This document shows positions 1-11,500 of a DNA stretch of 64,000 bases, piece after piece. Location: positions 962,501-1,026,500 of the forward strand of contig BRXU01000017.1 of NCBI GenBank assembly GCA_030267565.1, given 5' to 3'. The first letter of the stretch is position 1. Each line of letters begins with the position of its first letter. The notes below the pieces were generated by a model. It did not search any database, had not been told where the DNA came from, and was given only the letters and a program-made list of their open reading frames with translations. Origin of the DNA: Pleodorina starrii. Its lineage: Eukaryota > Chlorophyta > Chlorophyceae > Chlamydomonadales > Volvocaceae. The position numbers were made by a program, and so were the translations under genes.

Positions 1-3000
1 CTCACAATGGGTCTCGAGAATCATCACCGGTGCAAACCGCATCTTTTCCTGTGTGCCCGCGCGCGCAGGCTGGCGGCTGAGATAGCCCAGGACTGGGCGC
101 GGCTGATGGAGCGGTTCGCCGCCGCGCCTGCTGGAAACGGTGAGTGCCGAGCGCCGCGTAAGAAGCCCGCGCGCGCGGCACCGCGGTTGCACGCGATCGC
201 GACCGCAAGATACCGATCACGACTGATCGACACGAAGGGAGCTGGCTGCGCCTTCGCGAGCGCGTGCGTTTGCGCGACGCGTTAAGGAGTCCTCCCCACC
301 TGCCCTCTGACGCAACCTCGCCAGGTCCAGGGTTGGTGGCCCGCGGGCAGCGCGAGGTTCCGGAGCTGCTGGCGATCAACCAGGCTGCCGTACTGGAATG
401 GGTCCGTCTGGCGCTGCGCAAGGCCCGCAAGGCCTTCCAGGTGGGTCGCGACTCCAGACGCGGCCGCTGGAGGGCCGCTGCTTGCCGGGGCGGTTATGGG
501 GACACGTGGAATGGACAAAGAAGGGAATGCGTGCGCGGGTGCGTGGTAAGCCGCCCGCAAACAATGGAACAAATGCGGCACGGCGGGCGGGTCGATGGGC
601 CAGCCGTCCCTGCGTCCCGGTGGGGGTGGAAGAAAAGACAAGGGACGGCCAGGGAGCCCTCCCCTCCCCTGGAGAGAGGGTCCCGCAAGCGCCAGTGCGC
701 CAGCGACCCACCCTCGGGACCGGAGCACCCTCCAGCGGTCTCCTAGGGTTTATATGTTGTTAAACGAACCAAAAACGAATGAGCGACGCCCCACGCGCGC
801 GCGTGCTTACACGCTCCGTCCATCACCCGCGTACATTGCCACCGCCACATTCCGGCACTGACGCCGCCACGTAAGTATCGGCAACCGGCAAATTTGCGCG
901 TTTGAGCGCACCGCGACGGTCTCCGTCCTTGAGTGTCCGCCAAGTCACCAAATCCCGCCCCCCCCTGGCTCGGCATCGCCGCAAAGTGGTGATGCCGAAG
1001 CAGCAGAGCAATATGTTTTTGCAAAAAGGTCGTGAGTGAGTTCGTACATAAATACGGTCACCCTCAAGGTGGGCGCGGGTGCCATCACGGCCTGCACGGC
1101 GGCATCTCCGTGCGACCACTGCGGTGATTGACACACACACACACACAGGCGCTCTCAACGACACGAGCACGCCGACGACGACGGCGTCGGGCAGTTTTGC
1201 ATTTCACGGTACACAATGCCGTACATCACAGCCTGCCGTACGCGTCTGTACGCGCAGCGGAAAATGGACGTGAGACACCTACTATCGACTCGGGAGAGAT
1301 CGAGGGGCCTAGCACAGTATCAAAAATCCTCAATCACGCAGACACACACACGCACAGACACGCACGCACGCGCACTGCTTCTATCCACCACCGAAACGAT
1401 AGGGCCCTCCTGCGAAACGCCTCGCGGCACCGCGGATGCCGTACTACGCAACGCACGACGCAAACACAACAAGCCCGGGGGTTAAAAGGAAAGCAAGCGT
1501 TGTTGGCTCGGTCCTTCTTCTGACGATTATACGGTACAGGTGGCAAGCGCTCTGAAGAAATACGGTAGAAGCCCCTCTCAGAGAAGACCACATGCGTAGA
1601 CATGCAGACAGTACACTACACCACGTACATCCGGGCAAGACTCGGGCAAGAGCTTACAACAAAAACACGCATGCATGCACGCAAGCAAGCAAAGCACTCT
1701 TCCCGCCGAAAGCAAGAAAGCAAGCAAAGCACGACCGCCCGGTCGGGTTCGTTGCCTCCCCCGGGTGCAAGACGCGCTCGGGCGCGGGCGGAGGTGGGGC
1801 GGCGCCCTGGCCGCGCACTTTCAAAAACGGGCCCGCCCTCCTGCCCCCTTATAAAAAGCACACGCAACCACATCCGCGGATCAAAGCCACAACGCGCAGT
1901 GACATACATTTGGCGACTTCAGGAAGACTCCGGATCGTCGGGGGCCCGAGGGATCCGGATCCAGAGGCGTTCCAAAGCCGTTTTAAAACAGCCCAGAACC
2001 GGCGCAGGCGCAGGGCTGTCCCAGCCGATGTGTATCCCATACATCCTCCGCGCGCCTCTCCCCCGCCTCGGCGGGGGCCGTCCCGGACTGCTGGCCCCTG
2101 GTTTCATCCCCGGTGGCGCCGACGGGTTATGGTACAGGGCGGCGCAGCTGCAATTCTGCACCAGCTGCTCACCAGCCGCGCCGCCAGGCCAAAATTTCGA
2201 CTCGACTCGACTCGACTCAATTCTTCTTGTCTCCCTCGCGGCTCGCGACGCGTAAAATCCTGCAGAGCCCCCTCACGACCTCCACCCCCTCGCACCCTCG
2301 AATCCTTCCCGCCGCTACCCGCGGCCTGTTCCGTTCGCCAACGCCGCCACGTCGTAGCCGTTGTTTCCATCGCTGCGGCTCGTAACTCACTACCCCCAGA
2401 AGCCCAGACACTACCGCCAACTCAGCCCAACCCCCCTGGGGCCGCACCTCCCGGCGCCCTCCCGGTGACCCGACTGCAGCGCCGCGCCGCGCTGCACAAC
2501 GTCGCTGCCCCGCCTTGCGTTCATCCGCCCCACCCCAGTCGAGTTGTCCTCCCCATCCCAGTCGAGTTCTGTGTGGGTCCTCCGGGTCCTCCCCACCACG
2601 AATGCCATTTGCCGAATGCCTTGGGCTGGACGTGTCGAGAACCCGGCGCGCCGAGACGGCCGGACCGACCCACCTTTAAACCCAGTTTCCACAACAACAG
2701 AAACCTCGGAATTGCAGCAATGTCAGTTGTAGCAGTAGCAGTGGTAGCAGCAGCAGCATTAGCCGATTGGGTGGCCTAGTGACCGCTCCTTCGCAATTAA
2801 CACCAACACCAACAACCCCCCAGGCTTCCCCTGCCTTTCCCCACAACCCTGGCCCAGAGCAGCTACACCTGCGCCTGCGCCTCAACAGGCGGCTCCAATC
2901 CTCTGAACGCGCCTTCTTCCCTCCCACGCACGCACGCTGCCACCGCCCGGGGCCCGCACAGTCCTCGACATCCCCCTCCACCACCCCTTACCAGCCCCTT

Positions 3001-3710
3001 CCACACACCCCGCTCCGGCAGGAAAAACCCAAAACACATGCTGCTCCCCGCCCGCCTTTCCCCCCTCCCCTCGCCCCCCCGCAGGGCGGCGCCGTGTCGC
3101 GCCTGCTGTCCGACATCTACACCGAGGTGGCCTCCGACCCGCTCTTCGTGAGCGATGTGCTGCAGGAGGCGGAGGCGCTGGGCTTCCAGGCGCACGCCAC
3201 CGTCACCCTCCGCGGCGAGGGGTGGCTGCCGGAGCAGCTCACCGCACTGGCGCAGCAGGTGCTGGAGATTGCCAGGTGAGCTGCCCCGGCTCGCAGGGGG
3301 TTGGGTTTTGGGGTTGAAGGGGCAAGACTGCCTGGGCTGGCGCCGGGGCTGGCGCTGGGGTTGGGCCTGGGGTTGAATGGCTGCGTGTGTGCTGCGGCGG
3401 CCCTGCCCCTGCCCTGGAGCACGGCCGCATCTCCTCCCGCTGCTGCGCCACTGCCGCTGCTGCTGCCGCCGGCGCTGCTACACCCCCGCTGCTGCGCCAC
3501 TGCCGCGGCCCCATTCGTCGCCGCCCGTCACCACCTGCACCGTGGCCCCGGCACGGCCCCGCGCCCCATGCGCTGCACCCGCGTACATGCAGGGAGGAGC
3601 TGTTCCCCAACAAGCCCAGCAGCGGCGGCTTCTTCTCCTTCTTCGGTCGCACGCCGCCCAAGCGGCAGGCCCCGGTCCACGGCCCCGGCGGGAAAGGCGG
3701 GGAGCTGTGA
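1..3710 (+). CDS. 3' part of an unrecognised gene (partial, enters from left)
   Basis: Four exons can be joined in phase: 69-139, 325-440, 3085-3275 and 3593-3710, ending in TGA at 3708. All have GT donors and AG acceptors. The first two encode a helical stretch (Leu-Ala-Ala-Glu-Ile... then ...Leu-Arg-Lys-Ala-Arg-Lys-Ala-Phe-Gln). The last two encode an acidic helical segment (Ser-Arg-Leu-Leu-Ser-Asp-Ile-Tyr-Thr-Glu-Val...) and a short Gly/Phe/Lys-rich tail. I do not recognise the family. The 2.6-kb gap between exons 2 and 3 is long for this genome. Phase 0 on both sides permits one intron, but 1-440 and 3085-3710 could instead be two genes, the second driven from near a TATA-like tract at about 1850. 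The 5' end lies left of the window. A TGTAA at 4607-4611 could end the transcript. Exons are fairly secure; joining and function are not. Confidence 0.5.
441..3084. other. long intron or intergenic stretch, no convincing exon
   Basis: It contains CA runs near 1132-1148 and 1340-1370, a GCAAGCAA/AAGCAAG-rich part at 1675-1735, and a TATAAAAAG tract near 1850. A CGACT run lies at 2199-2217 and long C-rich pyrimidine tracts at 2270-3080. Open frames here are compositional (Pro/Arg/Thr-rich). I see no conserved domain and no clear exon. Confidence 0.4.
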
Positions 3711-4976
3711 GGCGCCCCAGCGGAGAGCTCTCCGCCCCCGAACAGCCTCGGGGCCCCGGAGCCCCCTTCCGGAGGCAAGGACGAGGGCCCACCGGCCCCA
3801 TCCAGCAGACCGGCTGGCGGAAAAGGGGCTCATGCGTCCACATGCAGCTGGTCCATGCAATGGCTGTCGCTGCTGCTGTCCTGTTACCGCGGTGCTGCTG
3901 CTGCCGCTGGTGCTGCGTCATGCTGCGCCACGCCGTGAAGGCTCTGCTGCCGTGAGCAGCTCTGAGTCCGATGGCTGCGGCGTCAGCAGCTCTGCGGCTG
4001 CCAGCAGGCGCGCCTGGCGCGAGCAGCCGAGCACCACCAGCTGCGGCCGGTCGGCCGAGGGCAGGGGGCGCCTGCTGGCTCGGGGGAGGGCGAGGGCGAC
4101 TATGTGGTTGACGAGCCTCGTCGGCACTGCAGCAGCAGGCCGCCATGCCGCCGCGGGCCCCGCCGGTCCGCGATCTCCCCCTCAGCTGCAGCCCTGCCCT
4201 GCGCCGCCCGTCCCGGCCCGGCCCGGCGGCTGTCCGGTCCACCGTTGCAACGACTGCCCTGGGCCCCACCCGCAACGCCCCAAGTGGCGCCGCTGGGGCG
4301 TTGGGAGAGGGGGGGCGGAGAGGCGGCGGGCTCTTGGGCCCTGGGAGGAGTGAGGGCCGTGGAACCTGGGCACGCAGGCGACCCAACAACCGCAACCGCG
4401 CCGCCCTCGGCACTCTCCCGCCTGCGCTGCGCTGGTGGCTGCTGGTGCTGCTGGGCTGGTGGCTGCGGGTGGCTGCTGCTGCTGCTGGTGGCTGGTGGCG
4501 GCTGCCTTGTACTGCCCCTCTGTCGAAGGCTGTTCTCCGCGGACCACCTCCTAAGCAGAGCACGCGATACCCTGCCCCGGACGGTGTGATCGAGTCGGCA
4601 CGAGTTTGTAACGAGGAATACGTTTATGCTGTCATCAACGCTCGCTGTCATGAAAAAGTTTGGTGGAGCGGCCGCGCGTGGGGCGCATTCCGCTCCACCT
4701 GCTGCAGTTAAAAATAAGCAAAAACAAACAATCTGCCGGTGCTGTTACTGGTAGGGACAAACCTGCTGTTGCTGGTGGTACCGTCTCTGGGGGAGCTGCT
4801 ACGGCTGCTGCCCAGTACTGCGCTGTCGCCGCCGCTGTCAGGCTGCCTCCGCTAGCTCCGCCGCTGCTGCTGCTGCCGCGGTCGCCGCTTTCAGGCTGCC
4901 TCCGCTAGAGCTGCCTCCGCTGCTGGTTGCTGCCGCTGCTGCTGCCGCTGCCGCGGTCGCCGCTGCAGCTGCCAGC
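3711..4976. other. 3' UTR region between convergent genes
   Basis: GC-rich sequence with many CTG/CTGC runs lies between the TGA of the left gene and the TAA of the TsaE-like gene. TGTAA at 4607-4611 on + is the likely poly(A) signal for the left gene, giving a 3' UTR of about 0.9 kb. No coding evidence. Long frames here come from CTG/CAG periodicity. Confidence 0.45.
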
Positions 4977-5954
4977 TTACGTGGCAGTGGTGGTGGTGGT
5001 GGTGTGGGTGCCGCCGCCGCTGCCGTTGGCAGAGGAGCTCGGCGCGGCCGCCAAGGCGGACTCGTCCAGCACTACCAGCCCATCACAGGCGTGGCTGTGA
5101 GCGGAGATGTAGCTGATGATTCTTCGTGCGCGGCCCTCCCAGTAGCTGCCATACGGCGTCAGCGTCACCACCCGCTGCCGCCGGTCCGTGAAGTCGTCAG
5201 CGTCCAGTTCCGTGTCCACGTCCTCGGGGGCACAGACCGCGGCCGTGCAAGTGCATTCGCTGTCGCTGTCGTAGCTGCCGTCAACCGCGAAGGCCTTCCC
5301 TCGCGCTGGGCGAAGGCGATGCGTGCGGAAGGGGCTGCTGCCTGAGGTAGCGTGGCTGGTGCCGTGGGCTGACGCTGCGCTGAGCGCCTGCAGCGCTGCC
5401 GGGGGATCATCCACGACCTCGATCTGAACAGCCAGGCACTGCGTTGGGAGGGAGGGCAGGCGCTCGGGCCACTCCATGAGGCAGACCGCGCGCGTCAAGG
5501 AGCCCGCGATGTCCAGCCGGTTGAAGTCCTGAACTGATGTCAACCGGTAAAAGTCAAAGTGGTGGATGGGCGGGCCCTGGTGCTCGTCGTAGGTGTTTTG
5601 GAGTAGGAATGTCGGAGAAGGAACCGGAAGGAAGTCATCCTCGGCCACCGCGCGAATGAAGGCTCGACTGAAGACGCTTTTCCCGGCTCCAACTGCTCCA
5701 AATAGGCAATAACAATCCCCTGGGCGGATGTGTGAAGCGAACAACGCCGCCAAGCAGTCCAAGGCTTGCACCGTGGGCGCAGCCAGCCGGTGCTGAGTGG
5801 GAAGCGTTGGAGTTACTGCGTCCACTGGCATGGGGTGGGAGCGTGCGGCTGTCGATGCAAGCGGCCTCGACAACAATGGCCTGAGGACTGGTCGCGGCAG
5901 CCCTTGACGCCATGTCTTTGGCGCTGGTGAGGACACCTGCTGTTTTCCGTTCAT
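4977..5954 (-). CDS. tsaE: TsaE-like tRNA t6A biosynthesis ATPase
   Basis: A single-exon gene of 325 aa. It carries the TsaE core: Walker A GAVGAGKS at residues 86-93, PSPTF at 112-116, HHFDFYRL at 131-138 and EWPERL at 161-166. In bacteria TsaE is the ATPase of the TsaB-TsaD-TsaE complex that makes N6-threonylcarbamoyladenosine at tRNA position 37. In algae a TsaE-like protein is expected in an organelle. The first ~40 residues are rich in Arg, Ser, Pro and Ala and poor in acidic residues, as in a transit peptide; this is inference. The start is the first Met of the frame; Met42 would be a shorter start without the leader. Residues after ~175 are an Ala/Ser/Asp-rich extension absent from the ~150-aa bacterial proteins, ending in a Thr run. 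Lack of introns is unusual beside its neighbours. Family call is strong, localisation weak. Confidence 0.88.
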   Translation of the reverse strand: MNGKQQVSSPAPKTWRQGLPRPVLRPLLSRPLASTAARSHPMPVDAVTPTLPTQHRLAAPTVQALDCLAALFASHIRPGDCYCLFGAVGAGKSVFSRAFIRAVAEDDFLPVPSPTFLLQNTYDEHQGPPIHHFDFYRLTSVQDFNRLDIAGSLTRAVCLMEWPERLPSLPTQCLAVQIEVVDDPPAALQALSAASAHGTSHATSGSSPFRTHRLRPARGKAFAVDGSYDSDSECTCTAAVCAPEDVDTELDADDFTDRRQRVVTLTPYGSYWEGRARRIISYISAHSHACDGLVVLDESALAAAPSSSANGSGGGTHTTTTTTAT

Positions 5955-6628
5955 TTTTATAGCTTGTAACAGCGGCCCACTGCTTTTCCGACGTGGAGTA
6001 CTCTTGCCTGTACGCTTCAGAGCGCGGTCTGCACACAGAGAAGATAATTATAGCTGATTGGTGCCCTACATGTAGCAATTTTCTGCTATGTGTATAACCC
6101 TGTGCAGGCGGAGGCGTGTGTTGTGCTCAAAAAGTCTTGGATCCTTGTAGTAATCCGTCTGACACTGAGCAAGGTCAGGATGCAATCATTGATGGCCCAT
6201 CGTTCTACACCAAACAGCGTCATGTGCTATGCCAAACGTGGCTTCACTCGTTCACTGCGTTGCTAGTGTCAGGCTGTCACGTGGACCGTTGACGGCAACG
6301 CGCAACAGTCACCGTCCCGCATCGGCAGGCCTTCGTTACTCACGTTATCTCACTAGCAATGGTTCAATCAGCTTCAATCGGCCCGATAATATGCATCCTT
6401 GCACCATACATGCCTGCCGGTAGGTACTACACGGACTATCTTCAGGCGTGCCACCGTCAAGCGCATACTGTGCTGGTGTGCGATGTGCGGTGGTCCGCTG
6501 ACTTGCACCATCAATAACTGCGGCGGGAATGGGTAGCTTTCTCCGAGTAAGCCCGAGGCACCTGGGAGGTTTCAACAACAGAACAATGCTGCGTCTTGAG
6601 ATGAGGATGACACCTGGGACCTGGGGGG
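5955..6628. other. intergenic upstream of TsaE-like gene
   Basis: Mixed-composition sequence, less GC-rich than the genes. It should hold the TsaE-like promoter on the minus strand. I see no coding sequence or repeat beyond one half of a 19-bp direct repeat at 6578-6596, whose partner lies at 7489-7507 just past the inverted-repeat element. Confidence 0.35.
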
Positions 6629-7489
6629 TTATGCTGGATTTACATGACACGTTACGTTATCAGTTTACAGGAAACGTGGTCAGCTCGCATGGGATAACGG
6701 GTCCATTACACGTTCCGTGGCCAAAAAGTCTAACGTTGCCCCAGGGGGGGGTGTAATTGACCAAACGTTGACCCCTCGCCCCGTTACAGCCAGTACAACC
6801 TCATTTAAGCATAGTTTTGATTTCCTTCAAGACCAATCGTTCAGTTATGTCATGCACTTGGTATTGTCGGCGATCTCCATCGCGTTCCCCATTACTCAAC
6901 ACTATCACCGAATTGACTTTCAAATCTGCAACATAGCGCGCGAGCTCGAAGAGTGCTATATCACGCACGGCCTTGATGTCCTCTGCTTGTTTAATGCAAT
7001 CCCGTGCTACGCGTATTTGCTCAGAGAATTCCGTGAATATGTCCATTTATGAATAGCTGCCTAAGTGACCAAAGCTGCTGGGGCACATATAACGAACCGA
7101 TACAAGGCCAGGCAGTTATGTGGATACAATATATGATAAGTGCGCGGGAACAGCGCTGGAGAATGCGTGCCGTACTATTTTCCAAAATAGTACGACCTAC
7201 ACGCGCACTGGCCCCTCACCACGGTCGGCACTCCCGAATAAGTTTCGCTGCCGGCTAGTTTTGCATAAAGTCAACATGGATCTTGACAAGGCGCTGCTGC
7301 TTTTCGACAAGACACCGTGGTCGCTCAGGCCGAGCTTCCGAGAGCCATGCCGCCGCCGCGCAGGGCCGGCCGCGGTCGCAGCCGCTGTCGCAGCCGCGGT
7401 CGCAGGCCATGTAAACTGGGATCCGTTTGGGCCTGCCACTGTACATGTAAACGTGAGGTAACGTAATGTGTCATGTAAATTGGCTATTA
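6629..7489. mobile_element. inverted-repeat DNA element, long copy with small ORF
   Basis: The left end (6629-6659) and right end (7459-7489) are inverted relatives sharing the core ATTTACATGACAC(G/A)TTACGTTA. Both ends begin or finish with TTA, compatible with a TWA target duplication. Inside are a near-perfect palindrome, GTACTATTTT-CC-AAAATAGTAC, at about 7173-7194, and a minus-strand ORF (6801-7046). A 730-bp relative at 46627-47356 has the same two ends and palindrome but lacks the ORF. Rearranged fragments occur at about 16366-16930. No transposase is visible, so this is probably non-autonomous. The superfamily is unproven; PIF/Harbinger-like is a guess from TTA ends. Confidence 0.65.
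6801..7046 (-). CDS. small ORF inside the inverted-repeat element
   Basis: An 81-aa ORF, helical and charged, with no recognised domain. Its first ~37 codons and about 70 bp upstream recur in the fragment at 16816-16920 with few changes (Arg-Val-Ala-Arg-Asp-Cys-Ile-Lys-Gln-Ala is identical), then diverge. The part shared between copies includes the sequence 5' of the ATG, so ORF and promoter may travel together. It may instead be a fragment of a longer transposon protein or of a captured host gene. Expression is unknown. Confidence 0.3.
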   Translation of the reverse strand: MDIFTEFSEQIRVARDCIKQAEDIKAVRDIALFELARYVADLKVNSVIVLSNGERDGDRRQYQVHDITERLVLKEIKTMLK

Positions 7490-8524
7490 CAGAACAATGC
7501 TGCGTCTCAAAACCATCCTTACCCACCTCGCATATCGCTGTGCAGCGGTGATTGCAGCACCTCCAGATCCCATTCAAGTGCCCCACCTTTACCGCATCCC
7601 TCATCGCATGCCGAGCGGCGCGACATGGCCTCCGCCCACGCACCCCCACCGCCTTTAATACTGAGATGTGCGTTGGACGATCGCGAGCTGGCCACAAACC
7701 TCCAGATTTCTCGGGGAAAGCGGCAGACTAGCGTGAAGTTGGTGTGCAATAGTCTACAGAGTCTGCAGCTCACCCCTGCAATGCAGCGACCTCATGAGAC
7801 GTTCGAGGCGGTGCATGTCCTCAGCTTGATCGATGAATAGGTGAAAGATGCGCATGAAAATTGTTGGACACTGAGATGCATTGCCCCAGTTATGTAAAAA
7901 AGCAGCAAGGATTAAGCTGGGTAAGCGATGTGGAGTTGTGGCCTTATGACCGGCATTGGGCAGGAATGGGCTACCCTGGCTTTCCACGCGGTTTCGCCCC
8001 TTCCACGGGCTTTGCAATAACAGCAGCGTATTACTTTTAGGAGGTGTGAGCCAGCGCGTCAACAAACTGCCTACGCATCGCTTGGTTCTGTGTGTCGATA
8101 CACACTTGCAGCATGTGTCTGCTCCGTCCACGAAAGAGCACAACCCACTCCACGCGTTTGGTGCAACATCCCGAATATGCATTGGGTATTCCGAATCACC
8201 GAACAATGCAGCCGTGTCTGCGTGGGTATCGATGTCGAGACCCTTTATGACATGGCGCAGACTGGGCATCTCTACTTGCGTGCAAGGCATAATCACAACA
8301 CATGTGAACAACCCAAAGCCCAGATTGCAAATCAAGTTTAGACCATGTTGGACAGCTTAGGTATTCGGTTTAGCTGGCGGCAGCAGCAAGCAGCAGCAAG
8401 TCGTACAGCAAGGCAAAAAAGCACTAAATGTCCGTGCCCTCTCTATCTGCCCATTATTTCCGAATCGGTCGCATGAATTTTAATCAGATATTCCCAATTG
8501 TATTGACAGTTGACGCTCACAACA
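7490..8524. other. intergenic upstream of F-box/LRR gene
   Basis: Lower-GC sequence. Open frames at 7625-7840 (+) and 7754-8335 (-) overlap and neither shows a domain or clean splice structure. The + frame has a weakly F-box-like Leu/Arg pattern and could be a decayed gene fragment. The promoter of the F-box/LRR gene should lie at the right end. Confidence 0.3.
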
Positions 8525-11500
8525 ATGGACCCAGAAGGCGGCCTCCAATTCGACATAGCTGAACAGATTACCCAGCTGCTGCAATGCGAGGCAACTCTAA
8601 AGTCCCTTCGTGGTGTGTCAAGGGATTGGAAGGGCCTCGCAACTACAAGGGTGCGACATTTAAGGCCGAGGGCCGGCCAGCGTGGAGGCGCGCTGGACCT
8701 GGACATGCTTGCAGAAAGGTAGGCAAAGCCTTGAAATGATATTGTCGGCATGGCATCGGGACCGCCGCTGCTGTTTGGCCGGGAACGTTTAGGTCGTTGC
8801 AATTGTTTGTTTGCCAGGTTCGCTTCACCGTATCGCCTGCATCGTGCCCCATTTTTGTTGTGCAGGTTCCCCTGCGTTGAGATGCTTAGTTTGCAAAGCG
8901 TGAGCGGCCTGGTGCGGGACGAATGCCTGGCGTCGACAACAAAGATGCGCAACCTCCGCGGGGTTGTCCTCGACGGCTGCAAGCTTATCACGAACGACGG
9001 TCTGAAGCATCTCCACACCGGTATACAGACCCTGAGCCTCAGGAATTGCTCGCAGGTGAGGCGCCTCGTCGAGTCGCCGCCCGCATGTTGCGTTGTTAAC
9101 CGCGCTCATTTCGGCATTGGCCCGCGCTGCAAATCGCACGTCAATGTTCATGTACACGCTGTAACTCTGAACATATTGCGACTATTGAATTGACTTTTCA
9201 TGCCTTATTGGCGACCAGGGTTATTACTCGATGAGGACGTTACCCACGCCTTCCTTGCATCGCCGACGTAAAAAGCGACGTAATTACCCACGCATAATAC
9301 AATGCCGTAATATGACTCGTCATCTCGCCCTTTTCAAAATCCGCCGTAGGTCACGTGGGCCGGCCTGCATGAGCTGACAAACCTGCCCAACCTGACCATC
9401 CTGAACGTCGCGGGCATAAAGCTAACCGCTGGCCCCGCCGCAGCCGCGCCAGCGGCAGCCCCTGCGCCGCCAGCGGCAGCACCACCACCTCCGGGCGCCG
9501 ACGCTGCTGCCGCCGGTGCCGCGGGCGCCCCGCCCGCGGCCAACGGCGGCCCCGTGCTGTTCGAGTTGCTGCAGCGGCTGGAGAGCCTGACCCTGGGTGA
9601 TCACATGGCGCTGTCCTTCATCGCGGACCGAATGGTGGTGGAGGAGTTGGCAGCTGTGCGGCCGGCGCGGCTGGCTCACCTGGACCTCAGCGGCTGCATC
9701 GACTTGACAGACTGGGGTGAGCCGATCAATCAATGGAGCCCCGAATGAAGATCCGGAAACCACCCCCCCTGCCTACGGCAGTGCCCCTCCTCCTTGCCTG
9801 GACTTAGCCCGTCCCTGCCTGTCTCCATGTGCCTGATTCCCTGATCTCCCGCCCTCCCGCCCGTCCCCGCCACCCCGTCGACCCCCGCGCCCCCCGTCGG
9901 TTTCCGCTTCCTTCACCTGCCGTGCCCCTCGCAGCCGTGCACGAGCTCGCCTGCGCCATCCCCTCGCTCACCAGTCTCAGTCTGCAGTCGTGTGTGCGGC
10001 TGACGAACGCCTCGGTGCTGGAGCTGGCCCGCCTGCCGCGCCTGCGGGCGCTCAACCTGCGCGGCTGCCTGCAGCTGAACGACGCGGGTCTGGCGGCGGG
10101 GCTGTCCGGCCTGGCCGCGTTGGAGGAACTCAACTTGCAGGGCTGCACCGCCATCACCGGTGGGTGCCTGCCTGGCTGGCGGGCGGGCTGGCGGGCTGCC
10201 TGGCTGGCTGGCGGGCGGGCTGGTTGGTTGGCTGCCTGGCTGGCTGGCTGCCTGGCGGGCGGGCTGGCTGGTGGGCTGGCTGGCTGGCTGGCGGGCTGGC
10301 TGCCTGCCTGCCTGGTTGCCTGGCTGGCTAGCGCTGGCTGGCGGGCTGGGTAATCAAGACGACACCGCAGCTGGGGTTGGGGAGCTGACGGGCTGCTGGC
10401 CTGCCCACCTACATTCTGCGCCGGCCTTGACAGCCGGAACCCGTGCAAGACCCAGCTAGGGCCTCACTGCGCCCTCCCCTTCCCCCCCATCACCAACGTC
10501 GGGCCTGCCTGCCTCCTTCCCTTCCCTTCCCTTCCCTCGCAACCACCGCCACCGCCACCGGCCCACCCCCCGCACCGGCCGCAGGTTCCTGTCTGAGCGA
10601 GCTGGCTCCCTGCAAGTCGCTGGCGGTGCTCAACGTGTCGCACTGCGGCGCCTTGGCCAGCCTGGAGCCGCTGCGGGGGCTGCCGGGGCTGCGGCGGCTG
10701 GACGTGTCGCACTGCCCCAAGCTCAGCCCGGCGGGCATCACGGCGCTCACCGCGCTGCGGCACCTCACGGAGGTTCGGGTGAGGGAGGGAGGGAGGGAGG
10801 GAGGGAGGGAGGGAGGGAGGGAGGGAGGGAGGGAGGGAGGGAGGGAGCGCGCGACAGCTTGGGTGGCGTGTGGGAGAGCGGAGGTCTGGGTGAATGTGCG
10901 GCTCTCCATTCCCCCGCCCCCCCTCGCCTCCGGGCCCGTGCTTGTTTCTCCCCTCCTCCTCCGCTTCGGTTCGTCCTTCTTCCTCACTTCCCTCCGCTCT
11001 CTCCTTTCCTACCCCTGTCCAGGCAAGCCACCTCCGCCACCACGCTGCTCCGCCGCCGCCGCCGCTTCCCACGGCGGCACCCGCAAACGGCGCCGCCGCC
11101 ACCACCACCACCACCTCCGCCGCCGACCAGCTCGCCTCCCTGACCTCCCTCGACCAGCTCCAGTCGTTGGACTTGTCGTACATGAGCCACCAGGGCGGCT
11201 TTCCGTCGGGCCTGTTGGATGCGGTGGCGGAGCTCACCCGCCTGACGCGGCTGAACCTGGCGGGCTGCGGCGGGCCCAGCACGGGCGGCGGCCAGGAGGC
11301 GGGACACCGGTGCGGCGGGGAGCGCAGCGGCCTGGGCTTCCTCAGTGACTTGCGCCGGCTTCAGGACTTGGACCTGGGCTCGTGGCAGGTGAGGGAGAAG
11401 GCCGGGGGGAGGGAGGGAGGGAGGGAGGGAGGAGGTGGGAGGTGAGGTAATAACGAAGGCACCGCAGTGGAGGGGATGGAGGTGGGATGGGATGGGTTGG

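Noticed and set aside
1592..2779. 395-codon + frame
   Set aside because: Pro/Arg/Thr-rich composition, no domain, no exon-like splice borders, and equally long frames on the other strand; best explained by low stop density in GC-rich DNA.
7754..8335. 193-codon minus frame upstream of the F-box/LRR gene
   Set aside because: No domain or repeat, overlaps an unrelated + frame, and cannot be spliced to anything convincing.
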